A stretch of DNA of 64,000 nt from Oikopleura dioica (taxonomy: Eukaryota; Chordata; Appendicularia; Copelata; Oikopleuridae): positions 11,702,157 through 11,766,156 of the forward strand of contig OU015566.1 in NCBI GenBank assembly GCA_907165135.1. Reading direction: 5' to 3'. Under the pieces are notes generated by a model. It was given only the letters and a program-made list of their open reading frames with translations, was not told the DNA's origin and searched no databases. This document shows positions 1 through 13,000 of the stretch, piece by piece (within the stretch, counting starts at the first letter, position 1; each line of letters starts with the position of its first letter). Both the position numbers and the translations under genes were made by a program.

Positions 1-295
1 CGAGTCTATCATATCAAGCATTCAACCAAAGACAAAGAAGTGACAGAGAGCATGAACAGCAAACTTTATCCAAGATTTGTTATGAATATTTTTAACAAGA
101 AAAGTGCATTTCAACCCATTTCGAGTAGAGAATTTTGAATAAAAGCTTTTCCCTAACCCTAGAGATAGAGAGAGAATGCACAGAGTCAAAATGAAACCGT
201 GGCAGATATAGTAACTAAGATAGTCTCATAGATCAACATAGTTCCGAAGATTTTTCAATAATTTTGAATAACAAGGACAAAGCTGGACCCGACTT

Positions 296-665
296 ATGGG
301 CTTTATTGGCGCATTTCTCGGATACATGAGCTACCTCGCTCTGCTTACTCACCATGTAACTCCCATTTTGTCCTTTCACAGCAGACTAAGACATTTTTTT
401 CAGTCATCATCGGAAAGAGGCAACCGCAGAAACTTCGTCGGATTCAAGGAGATCGCCCTGGTATACGCGCCTAGCTGCATCCTCATGACATCACTCGCCA
501 GCCTGCTTATCATGCAAATCGTGAGTGATATATGAATTCAAACCACCGAGCTATATTTATAAAGACAAAACTTGGAATGAACAACGTTTTCTGGCGAATC
601 CCCTGCTGCAGACTCCCAAATGGAGCCATCAACGAACGCGTCCTTTGAATTCTTACTTCGAATAA
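296..665 (+). CDS. Putative small two-helix membrane protein (doubtful)
   Basis: I do not recognise this. A three-exon model (296-355, 404-520, 612-665) gives 76 residues and closes in frame. The first intron has GT-AG ends with a polypyrimidine tract before the AG, and exon 2 ends at a good GTGAGT donor. The product would have a hydrophobic segment at its N-terminus (GFIGAFLGYMSYLALL) and another near residue 50 (ILMTSLASLLIMQI), with a basic Arg-rich loop between them. The first intron is 48 bp with no stop, so it could be retained. It could also be a fragment of a larger gene extending left of the window. The coding appearance is modest and the third exon is a guess. Confidence 0.3.
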
Positions 666-1079
666 ATTTCCGATTTCATTAGATATGATTTCAGATCAAA
701 TATAAAGATAAAAGCGAAGAAGGATCCTTGAAAAAATGCTGATGCTGAAAATTTGATCCTCTTGCATTATGAAACTAATAAAGGAAGACAAAGCGCGGTA
801 GGCACTCGAACTCTTCCCGGCATGCTCGAGTGCCATGGTGATGGATCCTCGATTTCATCGTCTTTCTTTCATGCAACTTCGAGTAAAGAACACTTTTCCA
901 GAGCCTTACTAATGAAGAGTTGTTGTTGAGATTGAGATTTTACTCCGCCCGATGTTTTAGAAAAGTATCGTTGTTGTTTTCAATTCTCCGATTTTTCTAG
1001 AACGTCATCCCAAGAGCGCGTGTTTTCAAAAAAAGGGTTCATTCGCGAAATCGCTCCCTGAACGACACAGTACGGTGCG
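666..1079. other. Intergenic region upstream of dynein gene
   Basis: I see no coding signal. It includes a hairpin at 801-834 (9-bp perfect stem GGCACTCGA / TCGAGTGCC). It presumably holds the dynein promoter, but I recognise no specific site. Confidence 0.4.
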
Positions 1080-4000
1080 ATGGGGGATCAAGACCCTAGG
1101 TAAGTACAGGTTCAAGCAGTTTATATTGAATATCAATCATTTTGGGAATTTTGGGACAATGGGATTTTTTTCAATGGGTATTTTTCAGATGGGATTTTTT
1201 CCAAGACTTTACGTTACGAACACTCAATCTCAAAGCCGACAAGTGGGGCAAGCTCGTCGGCAATGACGATCAAAAGCAGTTAATCCTCGATTTCCTCGAG
1301 AAGAAGGACAAACTCTGGCTCATTATTACCGCTCAGGGATCTGGTGCGCTCACTGCTTCCGAAATCCCCCCTGAGAGCTCAAAGACCAAGGGCGTCTTCT
1401 TCTTCAAGGTAAGATAACAGAAAGCGCTCTAGAAACTCAGCCTCTTTTTCAGCGCGAGGAAAAAACCATTCCAAAAGATAAAATCGCCGAATTGGTCTCC
1501 TTTGGTGACCTCTCCCAAATTCCACTTGACCATCTTTCCTCGTTCGTTGACGATGTCGTCGATGGCATCCTCTCATACAATGACAACTTCGCTACATGGC
1601 CCTCTGTCGTCTCCAGTGACGTCCAAGCTCATGTTCACAAGCTCAAATCTGAGGTTTATGAAATCAGCGGCAGTGTCAAAGGTAAACTTGCATTACAGAC
1701 AATAAACAAATTTTGTTCTAGAGATCTTTTTTGACAAAATTTTTTCAGGACGAACTCTGCTTCCAATGCCAGCTGGAGTTGAAAATGTAAGCAGCGACGG
1801 CGATCTCTCGCACGTTCTCCACAAAATCGAAGGAATCATCATCAAATGGACTCATCAAGTAAAGAGCGTTTTGGAGCTCAAATCGGGACAGGCACTTATC
1901 GACGGAAAAAATCCAGGTAATTCTATACTATAGAATCTATAGTCTTTGAGCAAATTGAGAAAATTAATTGCAAAGTGAAAAAGCACGAGTTTCGATACTT
2001 ATTGAAAATTTAAGGTCCCCAAGAAGAATTGAAATTCTGGGCTGATCTTTCATCAAATCTCAACTGTATTTACGAGCAACTCGTCTCCTCCAAAGTCAAG
2101 AAAATGGGTCGCATCCTCAAGGAAAAAGACTCATCGTACTTCCAGTCGCTCATCGCTATGTACGACGATGTGCGCATTCACCTCGAAGAAGCTCGCGACA
2201 TTTCCATGCATTTGAAGCCACTCAACTCCTTGTTGGACGATATCGAACAAACTGACATGTCAGAAGTCGAAAGAAAACTCTCTGCGCTGTACCATCTTAT
2301 CGCCCTGATCTGGCGATCATGCGACTACTACAGAACACCCGCGCGAGTTGTCGTCCTCCTGCAAGAAGTCTGTAACTTCATCATCGAAATCACGAAGACC
2401 TTCCTCGACCCTGAAAACATCTTGAAAGGAGAGCTTGACGAATCCTTCGAACAAGTCAAAATCGCACAGAAAGTCCTCACCGACTTCAAGCGGCTGTACT
2501 TTGAATATCGCGAAAAATTGCCCACCTACTTCACTGATGGCGCCGAGCCTGTTCTTTGGGACTTCCGACCCGTCCTTGTCTTCCACCGATTTGACCGCTT
2601 CGCTAAGCGTGTCGACCTTCTTGCTGAGTTCTTCCAATCCTCACTGATGCTGATGAATTTGGAGAAGGTTGAAATTGGTGGTACCCGTGGACAAACCCTT
2701 TCAGCTCAAGTTGTTGTACTCTTTGAAGAATTCCAGGAAAGGATATAATATTATATCATTTTAGAATAACGTACTCTTCCTTGATATCAACTCATATAAA
2801 TCACCATAACTTGATTTTTATTACATTTCTAGTAATTAATTTGGTGTGCTTATTCATTCGAATTTTAATCCTTTTCGAAGGAACTTCACAAAAAAATGTC
2901 AGAAACCACTTTTGACCCTCTTGACCCAGATGATAATCAATTCGGAGGTCTTTACGCAATGTTCAAAGACAAACTTTACGATATGGACCGACGACTTGCA
3001 TCGATTCTTTGCCAGGCCTTCGACGACTGCGCTAGTGTCGACCAGATGTTCAAGCTTCTTGCCATCGCTGGCAACTTGATCGAACGACCAGTTATCGCCG
3101 AAGACTTCAATCCTAAGTACAAGATTCTTCTTGAAACTTTCGATGAAGAACTCAACACTTGCAAAGAAATTTACGACTGCTGCTATGAAGACCCACCTCT
3201 TCATAAGAATCAACCTCCAACCGCTGGCAAACTCAAGTGGGCAAATGAGCTTCTTCGACGAATTCAAGAGCCAAGAGATCGATTCAATTTGGTTGACACT
3301 CCTCTCGTCCGAACTGAAGACGCTCAGATCATTTTCAAAAAATTCGAGCAGATGGTTGACCTCATCAAAGAATTCAAAAAGGAAACGTACGCAAAATGGA
3401 TCGCTACCGTCGACGACGATTGTCAGTTCAATTTGTCGAAGCCTCTTCTCGAGCGTGATGCTGAAACGAATCTCATCTCAGTCAATTTCAACCCCAAGTT
3501 GGAAGCTGTTCTCCGCGAAGTCCGCTACTTGAACTTCATGGGCGAGGAGACCATTCCTGACTCCGCAGCCAAGCTTTACGAAAAGCACGACATCTTCCGA
3601 CAGTGGATGTCTTCTCTTCGACAGACAGTCCACTGGTACAACAAAGTTCGAAAGACTGTCTTGGAAGTGGAATTCCCTCTTATCTCATCGCAACTGGACG
3701 AGATTGATCAAAAACTCAACCAGGGTGAAACCACTCTCGACTGGTCAGGCGACGTCTACGCTTACATCACTGAAATCTACAACGCCGTTTCCGATCTTGA
3801 AATTCGAGTTCAAAAGGCCAAGGATAATGTCATCAAGATCCAAGACATCATGGATGTTTGGGCTCAAAGTCCTATCTTCGAAAGAAAACACGATTCGAAA
3901 GAACCTGGCCTTCTCAACCTCGGCGATCGAGCTGATCGACTCAAGAAACGTTACGACGCTATTACAGCTGATGGTCAGATGATCCACAGTCTCATCACTG

Positions 4001-7000
4001 AAAATGTTGGTTTCTTCAAAGCTTCTGAAGATTCCGACGAATGGAAAGCGTACAAAGAATACATTGATGAGATGGTCATCGATGGTTTCTTCAACGGCAT
4101 TATCACTTCTCTTGAATTCATGCAAGAAAACATGTGCAAGGAGGTCTCACCATTCTTTGCTTCTGAACTTGAATTGCGATCGCCCGACATGGTCTTCCAA
4201 CCATCTCTTGACGAAAAGGTGCACAATGGCTTCTACGATCTCATTGAAGGTCTTCTAGCTGACATTTACCACATTGCATCTCTCGTCACCCGAGTTGCAG
4301 GAGAAGACAATTACCAGAACTTGATGGAAGATAATGATATGCTCAACGATCTTCGCAGCGATATCATGGGCCGAGTCACGAAGGTCATGAACGACGCCAA
4401 CAATTTCTGCGACAACTTTGAAGTCTACTCTAATCTCTGGATTGACGATCGACAGGAATTCCTCAACCAGTTCCTTACCTACGGTCACATTCTCACCCAA
4501 GAAGAGATCGAAGCGCACGGAGCCGAAGGTGTTCCAGAAAATCCACCAGAGCTCAGCCAGTTCAAAGAACAAATCGACTCTTACGAAGATCTTTACTCTC
4601 AAGTCTCGGCATTCTCTGCTATTGAAATCTTTGATGGTTGGTTCCGAGTCTCGATCAAGCCTTTCAAACAGTCTCTCCTCAACATCATCAAGAAATGGTC
4701 TTACATGTTCAAGGAGCACCTTATCAGACACATCGAAAACTCTCTTGCCGATCTTCAAGAATTCATCGTCAAGACCGACGAAGGACTCAAGAGCGAAGTC
4801 GTTGAGGGTGACTTTGACGGATTGGTCAACATCATGGGCTACATCATTGCTTGTAAAGACCGTATCGAATCTACCGACAATATGTTTGCTCCATTGAAGG
4901 CAACCATCGAGCTTCTTAAAACTTACAACCACGAAATGCCGGAATCTGTCTACAAACAGCTCTCGGATCTCCCAGAAAAATGGAACAACACCAAAAAGAT
5001 CATGGTCTCGACCAAACAAGAAGTTGCTCCTCTGCAAGCAGTCGAAATGGCTGACATTCGAAAGAAATGTGCTGCCTTTGACGTTAAGCAATACGAACAC
5101 CGAGAAGTCTTCCGAAAGCTTCCTATGTTCCAGTTCTCTTGTGACGCACCATATGATGAGATCAACATTGCCAACAGAGAACTCAATGCTATGGAAGAAT
5201 ACATGGCTCAGCTTAGCCAAAACGCCAATCTCTTCGAGGTGAATGTTCCTGAGTTCAAACAGCTCAAACAATCGCGAAAAGATATCGGTCTCGTCAAGGA
5301 AGTTTGGGATCTTACCAACATCGTTACATCGTCAATGACTGAATGGAAAAAAACCCTTTGGGCTGACATCAATGTAGAAACTATGGAAACTGACACGAAG
5401 AGATTCGCGAAAGATATCCGAAAAGTCGACAAAGAAGCACGATCATGGGATGTGTTCAACGGCCTTGAAACTGCTGTCAAGAATATGATCACTTCTCTAC
5501 GAGTTGTCGGTGAGCTCCAGAATCCATCCATTCGAGATCGACATTGGCATCAGCTCATGAACGCCACTGGCGTCCGATTCACTATGGACGAGAAAACTAA
5601 TCTCAACGATCTTCTCAAGCTCAATCTGCACGAGTTTGAAGACACTGTCCGAGAAATTGTCGACAAATCCGTCAAAGAATTGGGTATGGAGAAGATGCTT
5701 CAAGATCTCGAGGCCACCTGGTCAGTCATGGTCTTTGAAACCGATGAGCACACTCGAACCAAAACTATTCTTATCAAGTCAACCGAAGAACTTGTTGAAA
5801 CTCTTGAAGACAACCAAGTTCAGCTCCAAAACTTGATGACATCGAAATACATTGCTCACTTCCTCGAGGAAGTCTCTGGATGGCAGAAGAAACTCTCGAC
5901 TACTGATTCCGTTATGACAATCTGGCTTGAAGTCCAGCGAACCTGGTCTTACTTGGAGTCAATTTTCATCGGCTCTGAAGATATTCGTCGACAGCTTCCC
6001 GAAGATTCTCAGCGTTTCGATGGAATCGACAAGGATTTCAAAGCTTGCATGGAAGACGCAAAGTCAAATCTCAACGTTGTCTACGCTACTAACAAGGCTG
6101 GCCTTTATGAACAACTCGAGTCAATGCAAGATCGACTTACACTTTGTGAGAAATCTCTTGCTGAGTACCTTGAGACCAAACGATTGGCTTTCCCTCGATT
6201 CTATTTCGTCTCTTCTACAGATCTTTTGGATATTCTTTCCAATGGAAACAACCCAAGAGTCATCGCTGGTCATCTTGCAAAACTGTTCGATAATACCACC
6301 GATTTGAAGTTTGCAAGTGACACCTCCAAAATGGCCGTTGGTATGTACTCCTCTGAGCGAGAATATGTCGATTTCAACGAAGAGTGCGATTGCGATGGAC
6401 AAGTTGAGATCTGGCTCAACAGAGTTATGGCTAGTATGAGAGCAACCATTCGAGCTCTTCTTTCTGATGCTGTTCAAACTTACGAAGAAAAACCTCGAGA
6501 AAAATGGCTGTTCGACTACGCCGCGCAAGTCTCTCTTACTGTCACGCAAATTTGGTGGACAACTGAAGTCGGTCTGGCTTTCGGTCGACTTGAAGAAGGT
6601 TATGAAAACTCGATGAAGGACTACAGCAAGAAACAGATTCAGCAGCTCAACAATCTCATCACTCTTCTTCTCGGTGACTTGACCAAGGGTGATCGACAGA
6701 AGATTATGACTATCTGTACCATTGATGTGCACGCTCGAGATGTCGTCCTTGGTTTGATTGCAAACAAGACTGAAAATTCTCAGGACTTCATTTGGCAGCG
6801 ACAGCTTCGAGCTCGATGGGCTGATGCCGAAGGCCATGCATACATCAACGTCTGTGATGCCCAGTTCTTGTATTCTTATGAATACCTTGGTAACACTCCT
6901 CGACTCGTCGTCACTCCTCTTACCGATAGATGCTACGTTACCCTTACGCAGTCACTTCACTTGATCATGGGTGGTGCTCCTGCTGGTCCCGCTGGTACCG

Positions 7001-10000
7001 GAAAGACCGAAACAACCAAGGATCTTGGTCGAGCTCTCGGTATCATGGTCTACGTCTTCAACTGTTCCGAACAGATGGATTACAAATCCGTCGGTGCCAT
7101 TTACAAGGGTCTCGCACAGGCTGGTGCCTGGGGATGCTTCGATGAGTTCAACCGAATTTCCGTCGAAGTGTTGTCTGTCATCGCCGTCCAGGTCAAATGT
7201 ATCCAGGATGCCATTCGAGACAAGAAAGAACGATTCATCTTTGAAGGATGCGATATCAGCCTTGTCCCGTCCGTTGGTATTTTCATTACTATGAACCCTG
7301 GTTACGCCGGTCGAACGGAATTGCCAGAAAACTTGAAGGCCCTTTTCCGACCATGCGCTATGGTCGTCCCCGATTTCGAGTTGATTGCCGAAAACATGTT
7401 GCTTGCTGAAGGTTTCTTGGACGCCAAGTATTTGGCGAAGAAGTTCATCACACTTTACACTCTTTGCAAAGAATTGCTTTCCAAGCAAGATCATTACGAT
7501 TGGGGTCTCCGAGCTATCAAGTCTGTCCTCGTCGTTGCTGGTGCCCTCAAGCGATCTGATCGTGGCCGACCTGAAGATGAGGTTCTCATGAGAGCCCTTC
7601 GAGATTTCAATGTTCCCAAGATCGTCACTGATGATATGCCCGTCTTCCTTGGTCTTATCGGTGATCTTTTCCCATCAATGGATGTCCCAAGAAAGCGTCT
7701 TCCAGAACTCGAGGCGATGGTCAAACAATCCGTCACAGATCTCAAGCTTCAGGCCGAAGACTCCTTCTGCCTCAAGGTCGTCCAGCTCGAGGAATTGCTC
7801 AACGTCCGTCACTCCGTTTTCGTCATCGGTAACGCCGGTACTGGTAAATCGAAGATTCTTGCTTCACTCCAAAAGACATACGCAAATATGAAACGAAAAC
7901 CAGTCTGTGTTGATTTGAACCCCAAGGCCGTCACAAACGATGAGCTTTTCGGTGTTATTAATCCAGCCACTCGAGAATGGAAAGATGGTCTCTTCTCTTG
8001 CATCATGCGAGATATGGCTCTCATCGCTCACGACGGTCCAAAATGGATTCTCCTCGATGGTGATATCGATCCTATGTGGATTGAGTCTTTGAATACTGTT
8101 ATGGACGATAACAAGGTCTTGACGCTTGCGTCTAACGAACGTATTCCTTTGAACAGCACAATGCGACTGCTTTTCGAAATTTCCAATCTTCGAACTGCTA
8201 CTCCCGCTACTGTCTCACGAGCCGGTATTCTCTTCTTGAACCCCGCTGATTTGGGTTGGAATCCTATCGTTACCTCTTGGATCGACACACGTGAAGTTCA
8301 AGCTGAGCGAGCTAACATGATCATTCTCTTTGAAAAATATGTTCCACCATGTATTGAAGCTCTCCGTACCAAATTCAAGACAATCACTCCCATTCCAGAA
8401 ACCGCCTACCTCAACTCTCTGTGCTACCTGCTCGAGTGCTTGTTGACTCCTGAAAATGTTCCTGATGGGTCACCAAAGGATATCTACGAGCTTTACTTTG
8501 TCTGGGCTTGCGTCTGGGCTTTTGGTGGAGCTTTGTTCCAGGATCAGATCGTCGATCATCGAGTCGAATTCACCAAGTGGTGGGCTGCAGAATTCAAAAC
8601 CATCAAATTCCCCTCTCAGGGAACTGTTTTCGACTACTACATTGCTGAAGACAAGCGATTTGTTCACTGGTCTGAGATGTCAGCTGAAGAAAAATTCGTC
8701 TTCGATCCGGATATGCCACTCCAGGCTACAATGGTTCCAACAGCCGAAACTACTCGAGTTCGATTCTTTATGGACATGCTAATGGAACGTAAACGGCCCG
8801 TCATGTTGGTCGGTAACGCTGGTTCTGGTAAGACTGTATTGATTCAGTCCAAGCTCAACTCTCTTGGCGATGACTTTGTTGTTGCCAATGTTCCCTTTAA
8901 CTTCTACACTACATCTATGATGTTGCAAGGTGTTCTCGAGAAGCCTCTTGAAAAGAAAGCTGGTCGAAATTTCGGTCCTCCTGGATCAAAGCGACTTGTC
9001 TACTTCATTGACGATATGAACATGCCCGAAGTCGATACTTACGGCACTGTGCAGCCTCACACTCTCATTCGACAACACTTGGACTACTCTCACTGGTATG
9101 ATCGAGCCAAGCTTTCTCTCAAAGAAATCCACAACTGTCAGTACGTTTCGTGTATGAACCCTACCGCTGGTTCTTTCACCATCAATCCTCGACTTCAACG
9201 ACACTTCTCCGTTTTCGCCATCTCTTTCCCTGGTCTCGATGCTTTGGAATCGATCTACAAGCAGATCTTCGACCAGCATTTGAGCATGAACAAATTCAAC
9301 GCTAACTGCACGAAAATTGTCGAGCCTCTTATCAAAGCGGCACTTGCTGTTCACACGAAGGTTTCTACTACTTTCCTTCCAACGGCCATCAAGTTCCACT
9401 ACATTTTTAACCTTCGAGATTTATCAAACATCTTCCAGGGTATGCTTTTCTCTGGCACAGATGTGTTCAAGACTCCTGCCTCCATTGCTCGACTTTACAT
9501 GCACGAAGCGACTCGAGTCTACTGTGATAAATTCACGGAGAAGACCGATATCGAAACATACGAAGGCCTTCTCCAGGAAATCTGCAAGAAAGAATTTGGC
9601 GATCTCGATCAAGAGGAACTTTTCGCTCAGCCTCTTAAATTCTGTCACTTTGCTCAAGGAGTCGGAGAGCCAAAATATGCTGCCATTGATAGCTGGGAAG
9701 GAATCAATAAGATTCTTACCGAAGCTCTCGACAGCTACAATGATGTCAATGCCGCCATGAATCTTGTTCTTTTCGAAGACGCCATGAGCCATATCTTGCG
9801 AATCAGTCGAATCTTGGAAATGCCTCGTGGAAATGCTCTTCTCGTTGGTGTTGGTGGTTCAGGAAAGCAGTCGCTTTCACGACTAGCCGCCTTTATCTCA
9901 AGTTTGGACGTATTCCAAATTCAATTGCGAAAGGGCTACAGCATCTCTGATCTCAAGGTCGACCTTGCATCTCAGTATATCAAGGCTGGTGTCAAGAATC

Positions 10001-13000
10001 AACCTGTTATGTTCCTCATGACAGACGCTCAAGTGCCTCAGGAAGATTTCCTCGTCCTTATCAACGATTTACTGGCTTCTGGTGAAATTCCGGATCTGTT
10101 TGCTGATGATGAATTGGAAGAAATTATTTCTGGCGTCCGAAACGATGTAAAAGCAACTGGAATGGAAGATTCAAGAGAAAACTGTTGGTCATTCTTCATT
10201 GAACGAGTTCGAAGACAACTCAAGGTCGTTCTTTGCTTTTCACCAGTCGGTGTTAAACTTCGAGTCCGAGCACGAAAGTTCCCAGCTCTTGTCAACTGCA
10301 CTTCGATTGATTGGTTCCACGAGTGGCCCGCTGATGCCCTACGATCTGTATCACTTCGATTGCTCAATGAAATCGAAGAAGTACCCGCGGAACTCAAGGT
10401 CTCGGTATCTGAATTTATGGCATTCGTCCATACGACTGTGAATGAAAAATCCAATCAGTATCTTGAAAACGACAGAAAATACAACTACACGACTCCAAAG
10501 TCGTTCTTGGAGCAGATCAAACTCTATGAAAATCTTTTGCGAGCGAAAAAGAAAGAACTTCTCGCAAAAATGGAACGTTTGGAAAATGGTCTCCAGAAAC
10601 TTCAATCTACTGCTGCTCAGGTCGACGATCTCAAGGGAAAACTGGCCTCGCAAGAAGTTGAGTTGAAGATCAAAAACGAAAATGCTGATAAACTTATTGT
10701 CGAAGTCGGTATCAAAACCGAAATTGTCGAGAAAGAAAAGGCCTTCGCCGAAGTTGAGGAAGAAAAAGTCGCTGTTATCAACAAAGAAGTCTCCATCAAA
10801 AGAGAAGATTGTGAACGTGATCTTGCCGCCGCCGAACCAGCCCTTGTTGCTGCCCAAGAAGCCTTGAACACTTTGAACAAGAATAACTTGACTGAGTTGA
10901 AGTCCTTCGGTTCTCCACCACCTGCCGTTGTCAACGTCGTTTCTGGTGTCATGGTCCTTCTCGCTCCTGGCGGAAAGGTTCCAAAAGATCGATCATGGAA
11001 GGCCGCCAAATCTACCACCATGGCTAACGTTGGTCAGTTCCTCGACGCCCTTGTTAATTATGACAAAGAAAACATCCCCGAGACTTGTCTCAAGGCTATT
11101 CAGCCTTACCTCGACGATCCTGATTTCAACCCTGAGTTTATCAAGGCCAAGTCATCTGCTGGTGCCGGTCTTTGTTCGTGGGTCATCAATATTGTCTCTT
11201 TCTACCGAATCTTCTGTGACGTCGAGCCCAAGCGTAATGCGCTCGCTCAGGCCAACGCCGATCTCGCTGCTGCTACTGAGAAACTCGAAGGTATCAGAGC
11301 TAAACTCAAGGAACTCAACGACAACATGGCCGAGCTTAACGCCAAGTTCGAAAAGGCAACGAACGATAAACTTCGTTGTCAGCAAGAAGCCGATGCAACT
11401 CAAGCTACCATCTCTCTCGCCAATCGACTTGTCGGTGGTCTCGCCTCCGAAAATGTCCGATGGGCCGAGTCCGTTGCTCTTTTCAAAGAACAGGAGAAAA
11501 TGCTTCCTGGTGATGTCTTGCTCATTACAGCTTTCGTCTCTTACTTCGGTTACTTCACCAAGAAATATCGAGTTGAGATGATGAACGAGTGTTTCTTGCC
11601 CTTCATCGGAAAACTTTCAACTCCTATCCCTATCACTCCAGATCTCGACCCAATTTCTATGTTGACCGATGATGCTGATGTCGCTTCCTGGAACAACGAA
11701 GGTCTCCCAGCCGATCGTATGTCCAAAGAAAATGCTACCATTCTTTGCAACTGTGAGCGATGGCCACTTATGGTTGATCCTCAGCTCCAGGGTATCAAGT
11801 GGATCAAGAAACGATATGAAGGAAAACAATTCCAAATTGTTCGACTTGGAACACGAGGTTACCTCGAAACCATTGAAAGATCAGTGTCAAATGGTGATGT
11901 GGTTTTGATTGAGAATCTTCCTGAATACACCGATCCCGTCCTTGATCCTTTGCTTGGACGAAACACCATTAAAAAGGGTCGATACATCAAAATTGGTGAC
12001 AAGGAAGTCGACTACCATCCCAACTTCAAACTCATTCTTCACACCAAATTGGCCAATCCTCATTACCAGCCCGAAATGCAGGCCCAGTGTACTCTGATCA
12101 ACTTTACCGTCACTCGAGAAGGTCTTGAAGATCAGCTCCTCGCTGATGTCGTCCGTGCTGAACGTCCTGATCTCGAAGAGCTCAAGGCTGAACTCACCAC
12201 ACAACAGAATGAGTTTAAGATTACTTTGAAGAGACTCGAAGATGATCTCCTCGCTCGTCTGTCTTCTGCTTCTGGAAATTTCCTCGGCGACACTGCACTT
12301 GTCGAAAATCTCGAAATTACCAAGAAGACTGCTACAGAAATTGAGGTGAAAGTCAAGGAAGCAAAGGTTACCGAACAGAACATTAACGAAGCTCGTGAGC
12401 ACTATCGATCTGCTGCTAACCGAGCCTCGCTTCTCTATTTCATTCTTGATGATCTCAACAAGATTCATCCCATGTACCAGTTCTCTCTCAAGGCCTTCAA
12501 CGTCGTCTTTGCCAAGTCCATCGAGAAAGCCGAAAAAGCTGAACAGGTCAAACAGCGAGTCAACAACCTTATTGACTCCGTCACCTTCTCCGTTTACGTC
12601 TACGCCACTCGAGGTCTCTTCGAAAAGGACAAGCTTACCTTTACCGCGCAAGTCGCTTTCCAGATCTTGCTCAACAAAGGTGAAATCAACCCAGCCGAGC
12701 TGGACTTCCTTCTCCGATTCCCTGCTAAGCCCGATCAAGGATCACCAGTTGATTTCTTGTCCAACATTGGTTGGGGCGGTGTCAAGACTCTGTCTGACAT
12801 GGAAGAATTCCGCGGTCTCGATCGAGATATTGAAGGATCTGCTAAGCGATGGAAGAAATTCATCGAATCTGAATGTCCCGAGAAGGAAAAATTCCCTCAA
12901 GAATGGAAGAGCAAGTCATCACTTCAGAAACTCTGCATGATGCGTTGCTTCCGACCTGATCGAATGACATACGCAGTAACCGAGTTTATCGGTGAGAAAC

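Noticed and set aside
4255-5271. 338-codon minus-strand frame within the dynein gene (also 13537-14613 and many others)
   Set aside because: Shadow frames of the long dynein exon created by codon bias; the dynein reading is certain.
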